Below the pieces are notes generated by a model, which worked only from the letters and a program-made list of their open reading frames with translations, was not told the origin of the DNA and made no database searches. The translations under genes and the position numbers were made by a program. A stretch of 64,000 nucleotides of DNA, from positions 124,001 through 188,000 of the forward strand of contig JABCZH010000001.1 of the NCBI GenBank assembly GCA_013289795.1, written 5' to 3'. This document shows positions 54,734 through 63,461 of the stretch, piece after piece. Within the stretch, counting starts at the first letter, position 1. Each line of letters begins with the position of its first letter. The stretch comes from Acidobacteriota bacterium. GTDB lineage: Bacteria; Acidobacteriota; Terriglobia; Terriglobales; Acidobacteriaceae.

Positions 54734-56608
54734 ATGCGCCGTTTCTTGTTCGTCGCAAGCTTCGCCGTTTCGTTTTTCTCTTCGTTTGTGGGCGCTCAGT
54801 CCATGCAAGTGGTCGTTGATTTGAGCGACGCGCCTCGCAACATTTATCACTCGCAGATGACGATTCCGGTGAAGCCTGGCCCGTTGACGCTGGTCTATCC
54901 GAAGTGGATCCCCGGCAATCATCGTCCTTCTGGACCCATTGCCAATGTCACAGGTGTAAAGATGGAGGCCGGCGGTCAGACCCTGGCTTGGCAGCGCGAT
55001 CCCGTGGATATGTACGCCTTTCACGTTGATGTGCCGGCGGGAGCGAATGAGCTACACGTCTCGCTGGACACCATCACCAACGACGGCAGCGCAGGCGGAG
55101 GCGGACCCGCGGCCACGGCGAACGTTCTCGATTTGAACTGGAACCAGGTTGTGCTTTATCCGCTGGGCGCAAGTTCGGATGAGGCGCAAGTAGAGGCGCA
55201 ACTCACTCCGCCACAAGGCTGGAAATTCGGGACAGCGTTGCCGGTTGCTACTGTCACAAAGGGCGGTACCAATGAGTTCATTAGATTTAAGCCTGTCTCG
55301 CTCACCACGCTGATTGACTCACCCCTGATCGCGGGTGCTCACTATCGCCAAATCGAGCTGACGAAGCCCGGTGAAACGCCGGTGCATGTGATCGACATGG
55401 TCAGCGAGAGCGAATCCGGCCTGGCAATGACGCCTGCGGACGAAGCTGCTTATCGAAAGCTGGTCGCCGAAACCGGAGCTCTGTTCGGCGCACGTCATTA
55501 TCTGGAATATCACTTCCTCTTGACGCTCAGCGACGATGCCGGTCACCACGGCCTGGAGCATCACCAGTCCAGCGACAACAGCACGGAAGAGCGCACGCTC
55601 CTGGACTCCGATCTTCACATGCTGGAGGCAGATCTGCTGCCGCACGAGTTTACGCATTCGTGGAATGGCAAGTACCGGCGGCCGGCCGGATTGGTCACAC
55701 GAAACTATCAAGACCCAATGGTGGGCGACCTGCTCTGGGTGTACGAGGGATTGACCGAGTATCTCGGGCGGGTCCTGGCGGCGCGCTCCGGGCTATGGTC
55801 GCCAGAGCAATATCGCGAAGCCCTGGCGGCGACCGCGGCAATGCTCGACCGTCGCGCGGGACGAACCTGGCGTCCGCTGGAGGACACGGCACGGTCGGTG
55901 CAGATTCTGCGCACGCTGGGGCCGGAGTGGCAAAGCTGGCGGCGCGGCCTCGACTACTATCCGGAAGGAGAACTGATTTGGCTGGAGGTCGATACCCTCA
56001 TCCGGCAGCAGAGCAACGGCCAGAAGTCGCTAAACGATTTCTGCCGTCTTTTTCATGGTGGAGAAAGCGGTCCTCCCAAAGTTGTGCCTTACACGTTTGA
56101 CGATGTGGTGCGCGCCTTGAATCAAGTGACGCCGTACGACTGGGCGGGACTCTTGCACCAGCGAGTGAATGCGGTGAAGGCAGGAGCGCCGCTCGGCGGC
56201 ATCGAACGTGGCGGATGGCGGTTGGTTTATAACGATCAACCGAATGTGTTCATCCATGCGGGAGAAAAGCTCGACAAGTATGTGGATGCCTCTTACTCTC
56301 TGGGTTTCGTAGTGAAGGAAGACGGGGAATTCCAAGACGTAATTTATGGATCACCAGCCTACCTTGCCGGGGTCGGTCCGGGAATGAAGCTGGTCGCGGT
56401 GAACGGTCGCGCCTGGTCGAAGGATGTGCTGCAAGACGCGCTGCGGGCTTCAAGAGACAGCAAGCAGACTATTGATTTGTTGGTGGAGAATGCGAAGTTC
56501 TTCAAGACCTACTCGGTGGATTACCACGACGGAGTCAGAAACCCACATCTGGAGCGGAGTGGAAAATCGGACGTTCTGGGAGAGATATTGAAGCCGTTGA
56601 GCAGGTGA
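54734..56608 (+). CDS. M61-family metallopeptidase (glycyl aminopeptidase type) with PDZ domain
   Basis: A 624-residue exported protein with a signal peptide (RFLFVASFAVSFFSSFVGAQ). The N-terminal beta-rich domain of M61 peptidases precedes the catalytic domain, in which HEFTHSWNGKYRRP holds the HExxH zinc site and VYEGLTEYLG gives the downstream glutamate ligand. A C-terminal PDZ-like domain follows (LGFVVKEDGEFQDVIYGSPA, AGVGPGMKLVAVNGRAW). Family members cleave N-terminal glycine or alanine from peptides. It is monocistronic, and repeat DNA follows. Confidence 0.92.
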   Translation: MRRFLFVASFAVSFFSSFVGAQSMQVVVDLSDAPRNIYHSQMTIPVKPGPLTLVYPKWIPGNHRPSGPIANVTGVKMEAGGQTLAWQRDPVDMYAFHVDVPAGANELHVSLDTITNDGSAGGGGPAATANVLDLNWNQVVLYPLGASSDEAQVEAQLTPPQGWKFGTALPVATVTKGGTNEFIRFKPVSLTTLIDSPLIAGAHYRQIELTKPGETPVHVIDMVSESESGLAMTPADEAAYRKLVAETGALFGARHYLEYHFLLTLSDDAGHHGLEHHQSSDNSTEERTLLDSDLHMLEADLLPHEFTHSWNGKYRRPAGLVTRNYQDPMVGDLLWVYEGLTEYLGRVLAARSGLWSPEQYREALAATAAMLDRRAGRTWRPLEDTARSVQILRTLGPEWQSWRRGLDYYPEGELIWLEVDTLIRQQSNGQKSLNDFCRLFHGGESGPPKVVPYTFDDVVRALNQVTPYDWAGLLHQRVNAVKAGAPLGGIERGGWRLVYNDQPNVFIHAGEKLDKYVDASYSLGFVVKEDGEFQDVIYGSPAYLAGVGPGMKLVAVNGRAWSKDVLQDALRASRDSKQTIDLLVENAKFFKTYSVDYHDGVRNPHLERSGKSDVLGEILKPLSR

Positions 56609-56619
56609 GACGACCAAAG

Positions 56620-56694
56620 TCTCGGCCACGGATTTGCAAAGGTCATCACGAATAAACGCAAGATCTTGATCTGTGAAGAAATCCGTGTAGATCC
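56620..56694. repeat. Dispersed CCACGGAT-type repeat with inverted arm
   Basis: GGCCACGGATTTGCAAAGG begins the element and AAATCCGTGTAGATCC ends it in inverted orientation, a diverged relative of the element at 54061-54124 that lacks the T-tract. Confidence 0.55.
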
Positions 56695-56716
56695 ATCGCC
56701 GGGTTCTAGCTGCGGT

Positions 56717-56746
56717 TTGACCCTTTCCTACGCCACAAGCTAGAAT
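56717..56746 (+). promoter_or_regulatory. Promoter of the rplU-rpmA operon
   Basis: TTGACC (56717-56722), 18-base spacer, TAGAAT (56741-56746). Transcription would start near 56753, leaving a GC-rich leader of about 145 bases before rplU. An L21-type autoregulatory leader is possible but no conserved form was recognised. Confidence 0.6.
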
Positions 56747-56897
56747 AGTTGAGTTTGCCTGTACTTGCGGCTCCGTTCTGGGGCCGTCCGCACGTTCGCG
56801 AGAAGCGCCGACGCGGAAAGCAGCAAGCAAAGGAAATCCAGCAGATTCCACGCCTTGCACCAGGGTGTGAGGACACGTTGTTGACGGAGGCATAAGT

Positions 56898-57383
56898 ATG
56901 TACGCGGTCATCCGCGCCGGTGGCAAGCAGTACCGGGTGGCGCCCGGCGATGTAATTCGAGTGGAGAGCCAGGGCACCGGCACCAACGGAAAGATTGAAT
57001 TCAGCGACGTGCTGGCGGTCTCAGCCGAAGCGGGCCAGATCGGCGTGCCTAAGTCGGGTGCGCAGGTGACTGGGGAAATCGTGGAGCAGGGGCGCGAGAA
57101 AAAGATCTTGGTCTTCCATTACAAACGCAAGAAGCAGTACAAGAAGCTGCGCGGACATCGGCAAAACTACACCGCAGTGCGGATCGTCGAAATCGCATTT
57201 GACGGGCAGAAGTTCAAAGCTCCCGAACTGGAGAAGAAGCAGCCGAAGGTGAAGAAGGCGGCTCCGGTCGAAACGGAAGAACTAAAAACGGGGAGAACTC
57301 CGGCGGCGCACAAGAAGGCTGCGGCGGCGAAACCGGCCCATAAAAAGGCACACAAGAAGGTTGCACCGAAGAAAAAGAAGTAG
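56898..57383 (+). CDS. rplU: 50S ribosomal protein L21 with long basic tail
   Basis: A 161-residue protein. The first ~103 residues are canonical L21 (MYAVIRAGGKQYRVAPGDVI, KILVFHYKRKKQYKKLRGHR, QNYTAVRIVEI). The last ~55 residues are a low-complexity Lys/Ala/Pro/His tail (AAHKKAAAAKPAHKKAHKKV) like histone H1 or AKP-repeat proteins. This tail is absent from most L21 proteins. The ribosome binding site ACGGAGGC is upstream. It is co-transcribed with rpmA and ends 55 bases before it. Confidence 0.97.
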   Translation: MYAVIRAGGKQYRVAPGDVIRVESQGTGTNGKIEFSDVLAVSAEAGQIGVPKSGAQVTGEIVEQGREKKILVFHYKRKKQYKKLRGHRQNYTAVRIVEIAFDGQKFKAPELEKKQPKVKKAAPVETEELKTGRTPAAHKKAAAAKPAHKKAHKKVAPKKKK

Positions 57384-57389
57384 TTGAGG

Positions 57390-57434
57390 TTTCCAACCAG
57401 AAACTGGAAACCGGAAACTGGAAACTGGAAACTA
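57390..57434 (+). repeat. Short tandem repeat AACTGGA between rplU and rpmA
   Basis: The heptamer GAAACTG occurs four or five times in a row (AGAAACTGGAAACCGGAAACT and following), ending seven bases before the rpmA start. It leaves no normal ribosome binding site except the purines of the repeat itself. Confidence 0.6.
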
Positions 57435-57438
57435 GCAT

Positions 57439-57702
57439 ATGGCACATAAAAAAGGGCAGGGAACATCACGCAATGGCCGCGATTCGAATTCGCAGCGGCT
57501 GGGATTCAAGGCTTTCGGCGGACAACTGGTTCCCGGCGGGACCATCATCGTGCGGCAGCGGGGCACGCGGGTGAAGCCGGGCCTGAACGTCGGCCGCGGC
57601 AAGGACGACACTTTGTTCGCGAAGATCACCGGCCGCATCAAGTTCCTGGACCGGGGTCAGATGGGCAAGTTTGTCATAGTCGAGCCGGTGGAAGCGAAGT
57701 AA
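57439..57702 (+). CDS. rpmA: 50S ribosomal protein L27
   Basis: An 87-residue canonical L27: [60 protein letters not shown]. The N-terminus reaches the peptidyl transferase centre. It starts directly with MAHKKG without the cleavable extension seen in some Firmicutes. The terminator at 57734-57761 ends the operon. Confidence 0.98.
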   Translation: MAHKKGQGTSRNGRDSNSQRLGFKAFGGQLVPGGTIIVRQRGTRVKPGLNVGRGKDDTLFAKITGRIKFLDRGQMGKFVIVEPVEAK

Positions 57703-57733
57703 GGCGGGCGGACAGGAGTGTCCGCGCCACACG

Positions 57734-57761
57734 GCCTGCGTAGAGCCTCGCCATGCGAGGC
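57734..57761 (+). terminator. Rho-independent terminator of rplU-rpmA
   Basis: AGCCTCGC-CAT-GCGAGGCT, an 8-bp stem with a three-base loop, followed by TTTGTTTTT. Confidence 0.85.
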
Positions 57762-57778
57762 TTTTGTTTTTGGAGTTT

Positions 57779-57846
57779 CTGTGTTCCCCTGTGACCTCTG
57801 TGGTTCGAAGCTTTTTTAACCACAGGGATCACAGAGCATGACAGAG
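57779..57846. repeat. Dispersed CACAGAG-type repeat, paired arms
   Basis: CTGTGTTCCCCTGTGACCTC faces AACCACAGGGATCACAGAGC across a short T-rich centre, giving a long imperfect hairpin. It belongs to the family at 43403-43434, 58918-58947 and 63383-63455. An AGCTAGAAGCTAAGAACTG low-complexity stretch follows up to the obgE start. Confidence 0.7.
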
Positions 57847-57884
57847 TCTTAAGCTAGAAGCTAAGAACTGAAAGCTAGAAGCCG

Positions 57885-58949
57885 ATGTTCATCGATGAAG
57901 CCACAATTCGAGTAAAGGCAGGCGACGGCGGCAACGGCTGCATGGCGTTCCGGCGGGAGAAGTTTGTCCCTCGTGGAGGGCCCTCGGGCGGCGATGGCGG
58001 CAATGGCGGCGACATCATCATGGAATCGAGCGAGCGGCACAACACGCTGGTGCACTTCCGCTTTAATCCCGAGTACAAGGCGCAGCGTGGGCGGCACGGA
58101 GAAGGCTCCAATAAGACCGGGAAGGAAGGCCAAGACGTGCTGCTGAAAGTTCCGGTGGGCACGATTGTCTACGACGCCGACACCGGGGACAAAGTCCACG
58201 ATTTCTCTCACGCCGATGAGCGCATGGTGATTGCGCGCGGCGGGCGGGGTGGACGCGGCAATGCACGATTTGCAACTTCCACCCACCAGGCGCCGCGTGA
58301 GCACGAAGACGGCCGCCCGGGAGAAGAGCGCACCTTCCGGCTGGAGTTGAAGCTGCTGGCGGATATTGGTTTGGTCGGGTATCCGAACGTGGGCAAGTCG
58401 ACGTTGATTTCGCGGATTTCGGCGGCACGGCCGAAGATCGCCGATTATCCGTTTACCACGCTGCAACCGAATCTGGGAGTGGTGGCTGTGGGCGACATCG
58501 CCGGAGAGCGCAGCTTTGTGGTGGCTGACATTCCGGGATTGATCGAGGGCGCACACACCGGAGCAGGGCTCGGCACTCAGTTTCTAAGGCACATTGAGCG
58601 TACGCGATTGCTGGTGCATATGGTCGACGTGTCGGACGCCAGCGGCCGGCCTGATCCGGCGAAGGATGTGGAAGTGATCAATGGCGAGCTGAAGAGCTTT
58701 GGGGCTGGGCTCGGAGAAAAGCCGATGTTGATGGTGGCGTCGAAGATCGACGTGGCCAACAAAGATAAGTTGGCCAAGTTGAAAGCGTACTGCAAGAAAA
58801 AGAAGCTTGAGCTGTTCCCCGTCTCTGCCGTCACCGGGAAAGGGATCGAAGAACTGAAGTTCGCTATGGCGGACAAGGTGGACGAAGCCAGGGCGCAAGG
58901 CTCCGAGACAGAAACCTTAACCACAGAGGACACAGAGGTCACAGAGTAG
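57885..58949 (+). CDS. obgE: GTPase Obg (ribosome assembly)
   Basis: A 354-residue Obg protein. The glycine-rich N-terminal Obg fold is [20 protein letters not shown] and [14 protein letters not shown]. The G domain has P-loop [12 protein letters not shown] (around 165), switch region [20 protein letters not shown], and specificity motif in [13 protein letters not shown]. The third Obg domain is absent, as in many short Obg proteins. The last residues [11 protein letters not shown] are encoded by a copy of the CACAGAG repeat and are unlikely to be functional. It acts in 50S assembly and stress control. Confidence 0.97.
   Translation: MFIDEATIRVKAGDGGNGCMAFRREKFVPRGGPSGGDGGNGGDIIMESSERHNTLVHFRFNPEYKAQRGRHGEGSNKTGKEGQDVLLKVPVGTIVYDADTGDKVHDFSHADERMVIARGGRGGRGNARFATSTHQAPREHEDGRPGEERTFRLELKLLADIGLVGYPNVGKSTLISRISAARPKIADYPFTTLQPNLGVVAVGDIAGERSFVVADIPGLIEGAHTGAGLGTQFLRHIERTRLLVHMVDVSDASGRPDPAKDVEVINGELKSFGAGLGEKPMLMVASKIDVANKDKLAKLKAYCKKKKLELFPVSAVTGKGIEELKFAMADKVDEARAQGSETETLTTEDTEVTE
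58918..58947. repeat. CACAGAG-type repeat forming the 3' end of obgE
   Basis: AACCACAGAGGACACAGAGG and GTCACAGAG, the same unit as in the other copies, read in frame as the last 11 codons of obgE. Confidence 0.75.
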
Positions 58950-58953
58950 CCCG

Positions 58954-61239
58954 CTACGCTTGCGGCATCTGGCCGCCGTGATGGAAGTGATATTGCAAGA
59001 TCTTCGTCGCGAGCGCCGGGCTCACCGAAGGCGTCTCGCCTGCGACCGAACGCACCACCTCGCCGCGGCATACCACCTCGGCGGGCGCCAACCCGGCAAT
59101 CTCAGGCGGCAACACCAGGTTGATCTCTACCTGTACATTGGGTGAAATCGCTTCCTCTCCACGGAACAGCATTCCCGAGCGGCTGATATTTTCCGTAGTT
59201 CCCGCACGCCAATCCGGCTCTCCCAGGGGCCGATACTTCAAGGGCAGATGAAGATTGAAGCGTTGGGCGCGGAACGGGGACAACCTTCCGCGCCCGGCGG
59301 ACTTCTGAGCGGAACGAACTGACATGGCAACCTCCGAAATTGGGGTATCCAACACCTCGCGCACTTTTGTCTTGAGGGCAGGGAGGGTGAAAGGCTTCTG
59401 CAACAAGTTGACGTTGACGTCAAGCGTGCCGTTGTGGCCGATGACGTTCTCGGTGTAGCCCGACATGTAAAGCACCCGGGTCTCCGGACGCGCCGAGGAG
59501 ATGGCCTGGGCCAGTTGGCGGCCGTTCATCCCGGGCATGACCACATCGGTGAACAGCAGGTGAATTGGACCGGCATGAGAGTTTGAAATCTGGATGGCGG
59601 TGGCTGGGTCGGCGGCTTCCAGCACGGTGTATCCCTGCCCCTGCAAGTAATGGCGGGTCAGCTGGCGCACATTGGTTTCGTCCTCCACCAGCAGGATGGT
59701 TTCGCGACCCGGCGAGACTTCAGCGATTGGGACCGTAGGCTGGGGAGCAATGAATTCTCCGCTTGCCGTCACTCGCGGCAGATAGACCTTGAAAGAAGTT
59801 CCACGGCCGGGTTCGCTGTAGACCCAGATATAGCCGCCACTCTGTTTGACGATGCCGTAGACCGTCGAGAGACCGAGGCCGGTGCCCTTGATTCCCTTGG
59901 TGGTGAAGAATGGCTCGAAAACGTGGCTCTGGGTTTCGACGTCCATGCCCATGCCGGTGTCGGTGATTGCCAGCATGATGTACTCTCCCGGTTCGGCCGG
60001 GGCGTGCAGGCGGGCATAGCTTTCGTCGAGCGAAACATTGGCGGTCTCAAGGGTCAGCTTGCCGCCTTGAGGCATGGCGTCGCGGGCGTTGACCGCCAGA
60101 TTCATGATGACCTGTTCGAGCTGGCTGGGATCAGCGCGTACCGCGCCCAAATCGGCGCCCGGGATCATTACCAGGTCGATGTCTTCGCCAATCAGGCGGG
60201 TCAGCAGTTTGAGGTTTTCCGTCACGATGCCGTTCAGATCGAGAACTTTGGGAGCGAGCATTTGCTTGCGGCTAAAGGCCAGAAGCTGACGGGTGAGGGC
60301 GGTTGCCCGATTGGCGGCGTTGGCGATTTCCTGGGCAGGTCCGCGGACGGTGGGCTCCATACCGATGCGATCGAGCAAGAACTCGGCATAGCCGGAGATG
60401 ACCATCAACAAATTATTGAAGTCGTGGGCAATGCCGCCGGCGAGGCGTCCGACGGCTTCCATCTTTTGCGCCTGACGGAATTGCTGCTCGAGGGTGCGAT
60501 GCTCGCTCACGTCTTCGGCAAAAAGCTCAAAGAACACGCTGTTGTCTTCATCCCGGATGGTGCGTCCGGACAGGCGCACGGTAACGGTGCTACGGTTCTT
60601 GCGGACCCAGTCCGAAAGCAACCCGTGAAAATTGCGGGCGGCGCGAAAGTGGTCGGAGATGATAAACCACTGGTGCGGGTCGGCGTGCAAGGTCACCAGG
60701 TTGCGTCCCACCAGCTCAGCGACGCCGGCATACCCCAGCAGGCTGACCAGGGCAGGATTGGCGCTGAGTAATACGCCCGCTGCGTCGCAACGGCAGATGC
60801 CATAGGGTGCATTGGTCACTAGAGAGCGGAAGTTGACTTCGGAGCGGCGCAAGCCTTCCTGCGCAGAGCGTAGCGCGGCATTGAATGAACAGATCAGCAG
60901 CGCCACGAAAACAAACAACATGAGATGTATGATGGCCTTGCGATATTCCGACGGGGATTGTCCCTGGGCCAGTGAGAAATACGCGCTTACGGTGAGGGCA
61001 AACGAGGTCGCAACCAGGCCGGGTTTCCAGCCGCCGTACCAGGCGCTGACCATAATGGCGACAGCGAAAACCACCAGGCGGCTTTCGACCACGTCGGAGA
61101 GCATCAAGGCCGGTATTAACGCAAGAGTAATACTGAGGACGGCGACGCCGTATCGGAGGATGGGCGCCCGTGCCGGGGGTATGTAGCGCGCGCGGAGAAG
61201 GGGGAGCTTCAGTCGCATGCAATCCAAATCTAGTTCCAA
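58954..61239 (-). CDS. Hybrid histidine kinase / response regulator with PilZ domain
   Basis: A 761-residue protein. Several N-terminal hydrophobic segments resemble a DUF4118 sensor (GVAVLSITLALIPALMLSDV, ALLICSFNAALRSAQ). A PAS domain follows (LVTNAPYGICRCDAAGVLLS), then HisKA with phospho-acceptor His in GGIAHDFNNLLMVISGYAEF, and HATPase with DTGMGMD, FFTTKGIKGTGLGLSTVYGI. A receiver domain follows with phospho-acceptor Asp in LLFTDVVMPGMNGRQLA and the Lys in LLQKPF. A C-terminal PilZ-like domain follows (FNLHLPLKYRPLGEPDWRAG and ENISRSGMLF). PilZ suggests a link with c-di-GMP, though the RxxxR motif is imperfect. It is convergent with obgE and divergent from nadD. Confidence 0.9.
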   Translation of the reverse strand: MELDLDCMRLKLPLLRARYIPPARAPILRYGVAVLSITLALIPALMLSDVVESRLVVFAVAIMVSAWYGGWKPGLVATSFALTVSAYFSLAQGQSPSEYRKAIIHLMLFVFVALLICSFNAALRSAQEGLRRSEVNFRSLVTNAPYGICRCDAAGVLLSANPALVSLLGYAGVAELVGRNLVTLHADPHQWFIISDHFRAARNFHGLLSDWVRKNRSTVTVRLSGRTIRDEDNSVFFELFAEDVSEHRTLEQQFRQAQKMEAVGRLAGGIAHDFNNLLMVISGYAEFLLDRIGMEPTVRGPAQEIANAANRATALTRQLLAFSRKQMLAPKVLDLNGIVTENLKLLTRLIGEDIDLVMIPGADLGAVRADPSQLEQVIMNLAVNARDAMPQGGKLTLETANVSLDESYARLHAPAEPGEYIMLAITDTGMGMDVETQSHVFEPFFTTKGIKGTGLGLSTVYGIVKQSGGYIWVYSEPGRGTSFKVYLPRVTASGEFIAPQPTVPIAEVSPGRETILLVEDETNVRQLTRHYLQGQGYTVLEAADPATAIQISNSHAGPIHLLFTDVVMPGMNGRQLAQAISSARPETRVLYMSGYTENVIGHNGTLDVNVNLLQKPFTLPALKTKVREVLDTPISEVAMSVRSAQKSAGRGRLSPFRAQRFNLHLPLKYRPLGEPDWRAGTTENISRSGMLFRGEEAISPNVQVEINLVLPPEIAGLAPAEVVCRGEVVRSVAGETPSVSPALATKILQYHFHHGGQMPQA

Positions 61240-61326
61240 AACGGGAACTGGGCGAGTTACGGGAGTACACGGTTTAGACGAAGTGGGGCTAAAGAGATGT
61301 TGGCCAAGAGGACACAGTTAGCATAT

Positions 61327-62034
61327 ATGAACATCGGACTTTTCAGCGGGACATTTGACCCAATCCATCGTGGCCACTTGGCCCTGGCACTGGCGGCGAA
61401 GGAACGATTCTCCTTGGGCAGGATCTATTTTGTGCCGACGGGGAATCCGCCGCACAAGCAAAAGCAGCCGCTGGCCGCGTTTGCTGATCGCTACGCCATG
61501 GTGGCGTTGGCGACCATGGGGGAAAAAACTTTCTTACCTTCGCTTCTCGAGGCACCGGGAACGCCCGCAGCGGTGGTCGGCGGAAAGAAGGGTCCAGCGA
61601 CGCCGGAGGTGAATTACAGCATCGACACAGTCCAGCGCTTGAAGCAGATGTTGAAGAAGGCCGACCGCTTGTTTTTCCTCATCGGCATTGACGCCTTTAA
61701 CGACATTGCCAAGTGGCACCAGGCAGAAGCGCTGTTTCGAGAATGTCCATTCATTGTGGCTAGCCGGCCCGGATATTCCCTGGCCGATGTCGCCAATGCG
61801 CTGCCGGAGCGGCTCCGTCCGAAGGCGGCGGTGACCAAGCCATTTGCCAAACAGCCCGCGACCGGAGACCTGGTGTTGCCCGGGGCCACGATTCACTTGC
61901 TGGACGGAGTGCGGCAAAACGTATCAGCCACGGCGATCCGAGAGGCAGTCAGCAGCAAACGCTCGCTGGCTAAGTTTGTGGATGCAGCGGTCGGGGAGTA
62001 CATCAGGAAAATGGGTTTGTACGGAGGTCATTAG
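61327..62034 (+). CDS. nadD: Nicotinate-nucleotide adenylyltransferase
   Basis: 235 residues from ATG 61327 (MNIGLFSGTFDPIHRGHLAL), the canonical NadD start; a longer frame from 61297 is possible. Motifs are GTFDPIHRGH (the nucleotidyltransferase HxGH), GNPPHKQ, FLIGIDAFNDIAKWH and the C-terminal ISAT-like NVSATAIREAV. It makes deamido-NAD from nicotinate mononucleotide. The insert APGTPAAVVGGKKGP (about 78-92) is unusual in NadD. It is followed by rsfS, the common pairing. Confidence 0.95.
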   Translation: MNIGLFSGTFDPIHRGHLALALAAKERFSLGRIYFVPTGNPPHKQKQPLAAFADRYAMVALATMGEKTFLPSLLEAPGTPAAVVGGKKGPATPEVNYSIDTVQRLKQMLKKADRLFFLIGIDAFNDIAKWHQAEALFRECPFIVASRPGYSLADVANALPERLRPKAAVTKPFAKQPATGDLVLPGATIHLLDGVRQNVSATAIREAVSSKRSLAKFVDAAVGEYIRKMGLYGGH

Positions 62035-62115
62035 CCGGCGGCCTGGAACCGGGGCGGGAGCCGGCTCTCAGGTAGAATGGTAGTAGATAGTAGAGCCAGC
62101 CTAGCCCATGACCGC

Positions 62116-62532
62116 ATGAAGAAAAACGACCTGAAACGCCAAGTCGCCGAAGCCATTACCGCCTGCCAGGACAAGAAGGCGGACGAAATCACAATTTTGG
62201 AACTGGAAAAGGGATCGGGAGCGTTCACCGACTATTTCGTCGTGTGTAACGGCAGCAATCCGCGCCAAGTCCAGGCGATTGCCGACGAAGTGGAACTCCG
62301 GCTAAAGAAGGCGGGAATGCACCCCACCAATGTTGAAGGCTACAAACTCGCCGAATGGGTGCTGATCGATTACTTTGATTTCGTGGTGCACGTGTTCTCG
62401 GAGAAGTCGCGCCGGTTCTATGACCTGGAGCGGCTGTGGAAGTCGGCCAAGAAGTTGGAGCCCGCGGAGCTGATGGGGCGCACAAGAAGTAAACGCGCAC
62501 CCGCGCGAAGTCTGGCTCGTAAGGGAGCCTAG
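62116..62532 (+). CDS. rsfS: Ribosomal silencing factor RsfS
   Basis: 138 residues from ATG 62116 (MKKNDLKRQVAEAI). The conserved domain has TDYFVVCNGSNPRQVQAIAD, AGMHPTNVEGYKLAEWVLID and YFDFVVHVFSEKSRRFYDLE. These are hallmarks of the RsfS/Iojap/YbeB family, which binds L14 to block subunit joining when nutrients are short. A basic C-terminal tail follows (RTRSKRAPARSLARKGA). nadD-rsfS-rlmH order with a methyltransferase inserted is seen here. Confidence 0.96.
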   Translation: MKKNDLKRQVAEAITACQDKKADEITILELEKGSGAFTDYFVVCNGSNPRQVQAIADEVELRLKKAGMHPTNVEGYKLAEWVLIDYFDFVVHVFSEKSRRFYDLERLWKSAKKLEPAELMGRTRSKRAPARSLARKGA

Positions 62533-62558
62533 ATCAAAAGCAGTTTTTGATCGTTCCT

Positions 62559-63386
62559 ATGAATGCTTCTACCAAACTGGACTGGGGTTCTTCATATCGG
62601 CTGATTGCCGCAGATAAATGGAAGGCCAAGTCTGCTGCGATGGGGCGGGATGTCACTGAAGCGCTGGTAGAATACGCGCAGCCCCGCGCAGGCATGAAGA
62701 TATTGGATTTGGCTAGCGGTACCGGCGAGCCAGCCATTAGCCTGGCTTCGCGGGTTGAGCCGGGCGGACAGGTCACGGCATTGGATCTCAGCGCCGAGCT
62801 TCTGGAGATTGCCGCAGAGCGGGCGCGCGAGCGAAAGCTGGCAAATCTCACAATCAAGCAAGCTGATGCACGCAAGATTCCTTTTCCAGATGACAGCTTT
62901 GATCTGGTGACATCGCGATTCGGAGTTATGTTCTTTCAGACGAAGGCGCTCCAGGAAGCGCGTCGAGTGCTGAAACCCGGTGCGCGGGCCTGCTTCGTTG
63001 CGTGGGGACCGTTTGAGCAGCCGTTCTGGCTGAGCATGATGGGAGTTGTGCACGAGTACGCGGGCGGAGAGCGGACGGCTCCAGGGCAAGACCCTTGCCG
63101 GTACGGACAGCCCGGCAGCCTCTCGGGAGCACTCCGTGAAGCTGGATTTCAGCAGATTGAGGAAGCCACCAAGACCCTACCCTGGACATGGCCCGGTCCA
63201 GCGGAAGAAGTTTGGGAGCAGGCGCAGGCTATGTCGACGCCCTTCTTGCCGATGATTAAGCGGGTTCCGGTGGAGAAGTGGGAGGAGCTGAACCGCGAAG
63301 TGCTGGAGTCGGTGGGACAATACGCCGATGGCGGGAGCATCAAGTTCGGTGCTGTCGTGGTGTTGGCGTCGGGCACCAAAACCTAA
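62559..63386 (+). CDS. Class I SAM-dependent methyltransferase
   Basis: 275 residues from ATG 62559; an upstream TTG at 62547 is an alternative. Motif I is ILDLASGTGEPAISLA (around 45). VTALDLSAELLEIA follows as motif II, and the KIPFPDDSFDLVTSRFGVMFFQ segment with RVLKPGARACFVAW is typical of UbiE/COQ5-like small-molecule methyltransferases. The acceptor is unknown. It lies between rsfS and rlmH, and ends in repeat DNA. Confidence 0.88.
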   Translation: MNASTKLDWGSSYRLIAADKWKAKSAAMGRDVTEALVEYAQPRAGMKILDLASGTGEPAISLASRVEPGGQVTALDLSAELLEIAAERARERKLANLTIKQADARKIPFPDDSFDLVTSRFGVMFFQTKALQEARRVLKPGARACFVAWGPFEQPFWLSMMGVVHEYAGGERTAPGQDPCRYGQPGSLSGALREAGFQQIEEATKTLPWTWPGPAEEVWEQAQAMSTPFLPMIKRVPVEKWEELNREVLESVGQYADGGSIKFGAVVVLASGTKT

Positions 63387-63455
63387 CCACAGAGGTCACA
63401 GGGGAACACAGAGGAAGCCGAAAACTCTGTGTTCACCTGTGTGCTCTGTGGTTAA
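63383..63455. repeat. Dispersed CACAGAG-type repeat, paired arms
   Basis: CTAACCACAGAGGTCACAGG and AACACAGAGG on the left face CTCTGTGTTCACCTGTGTGC and TCTGTGGTTAA on the right, forming a long stem across the gap between the methyltransferase and rlmH. It may act as a terminator-like or mRNA-stabilising structure. Confidence 0.7.
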
Positions 63456-63461
63456 ATCCTC

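Noticed and set aside
57439-57700. A cleavable N-terminal extension on L27
   Set aside because: The protein begins MAHKKG directly, without the Firmicutes-type extension.
59650-60771. A 373-residue plus-strand open frame opposite the histidine kinase
   Set aside because: Antisense to well-conserved HisKA/HATPase/PAS coding sequence; no recognisable domain.
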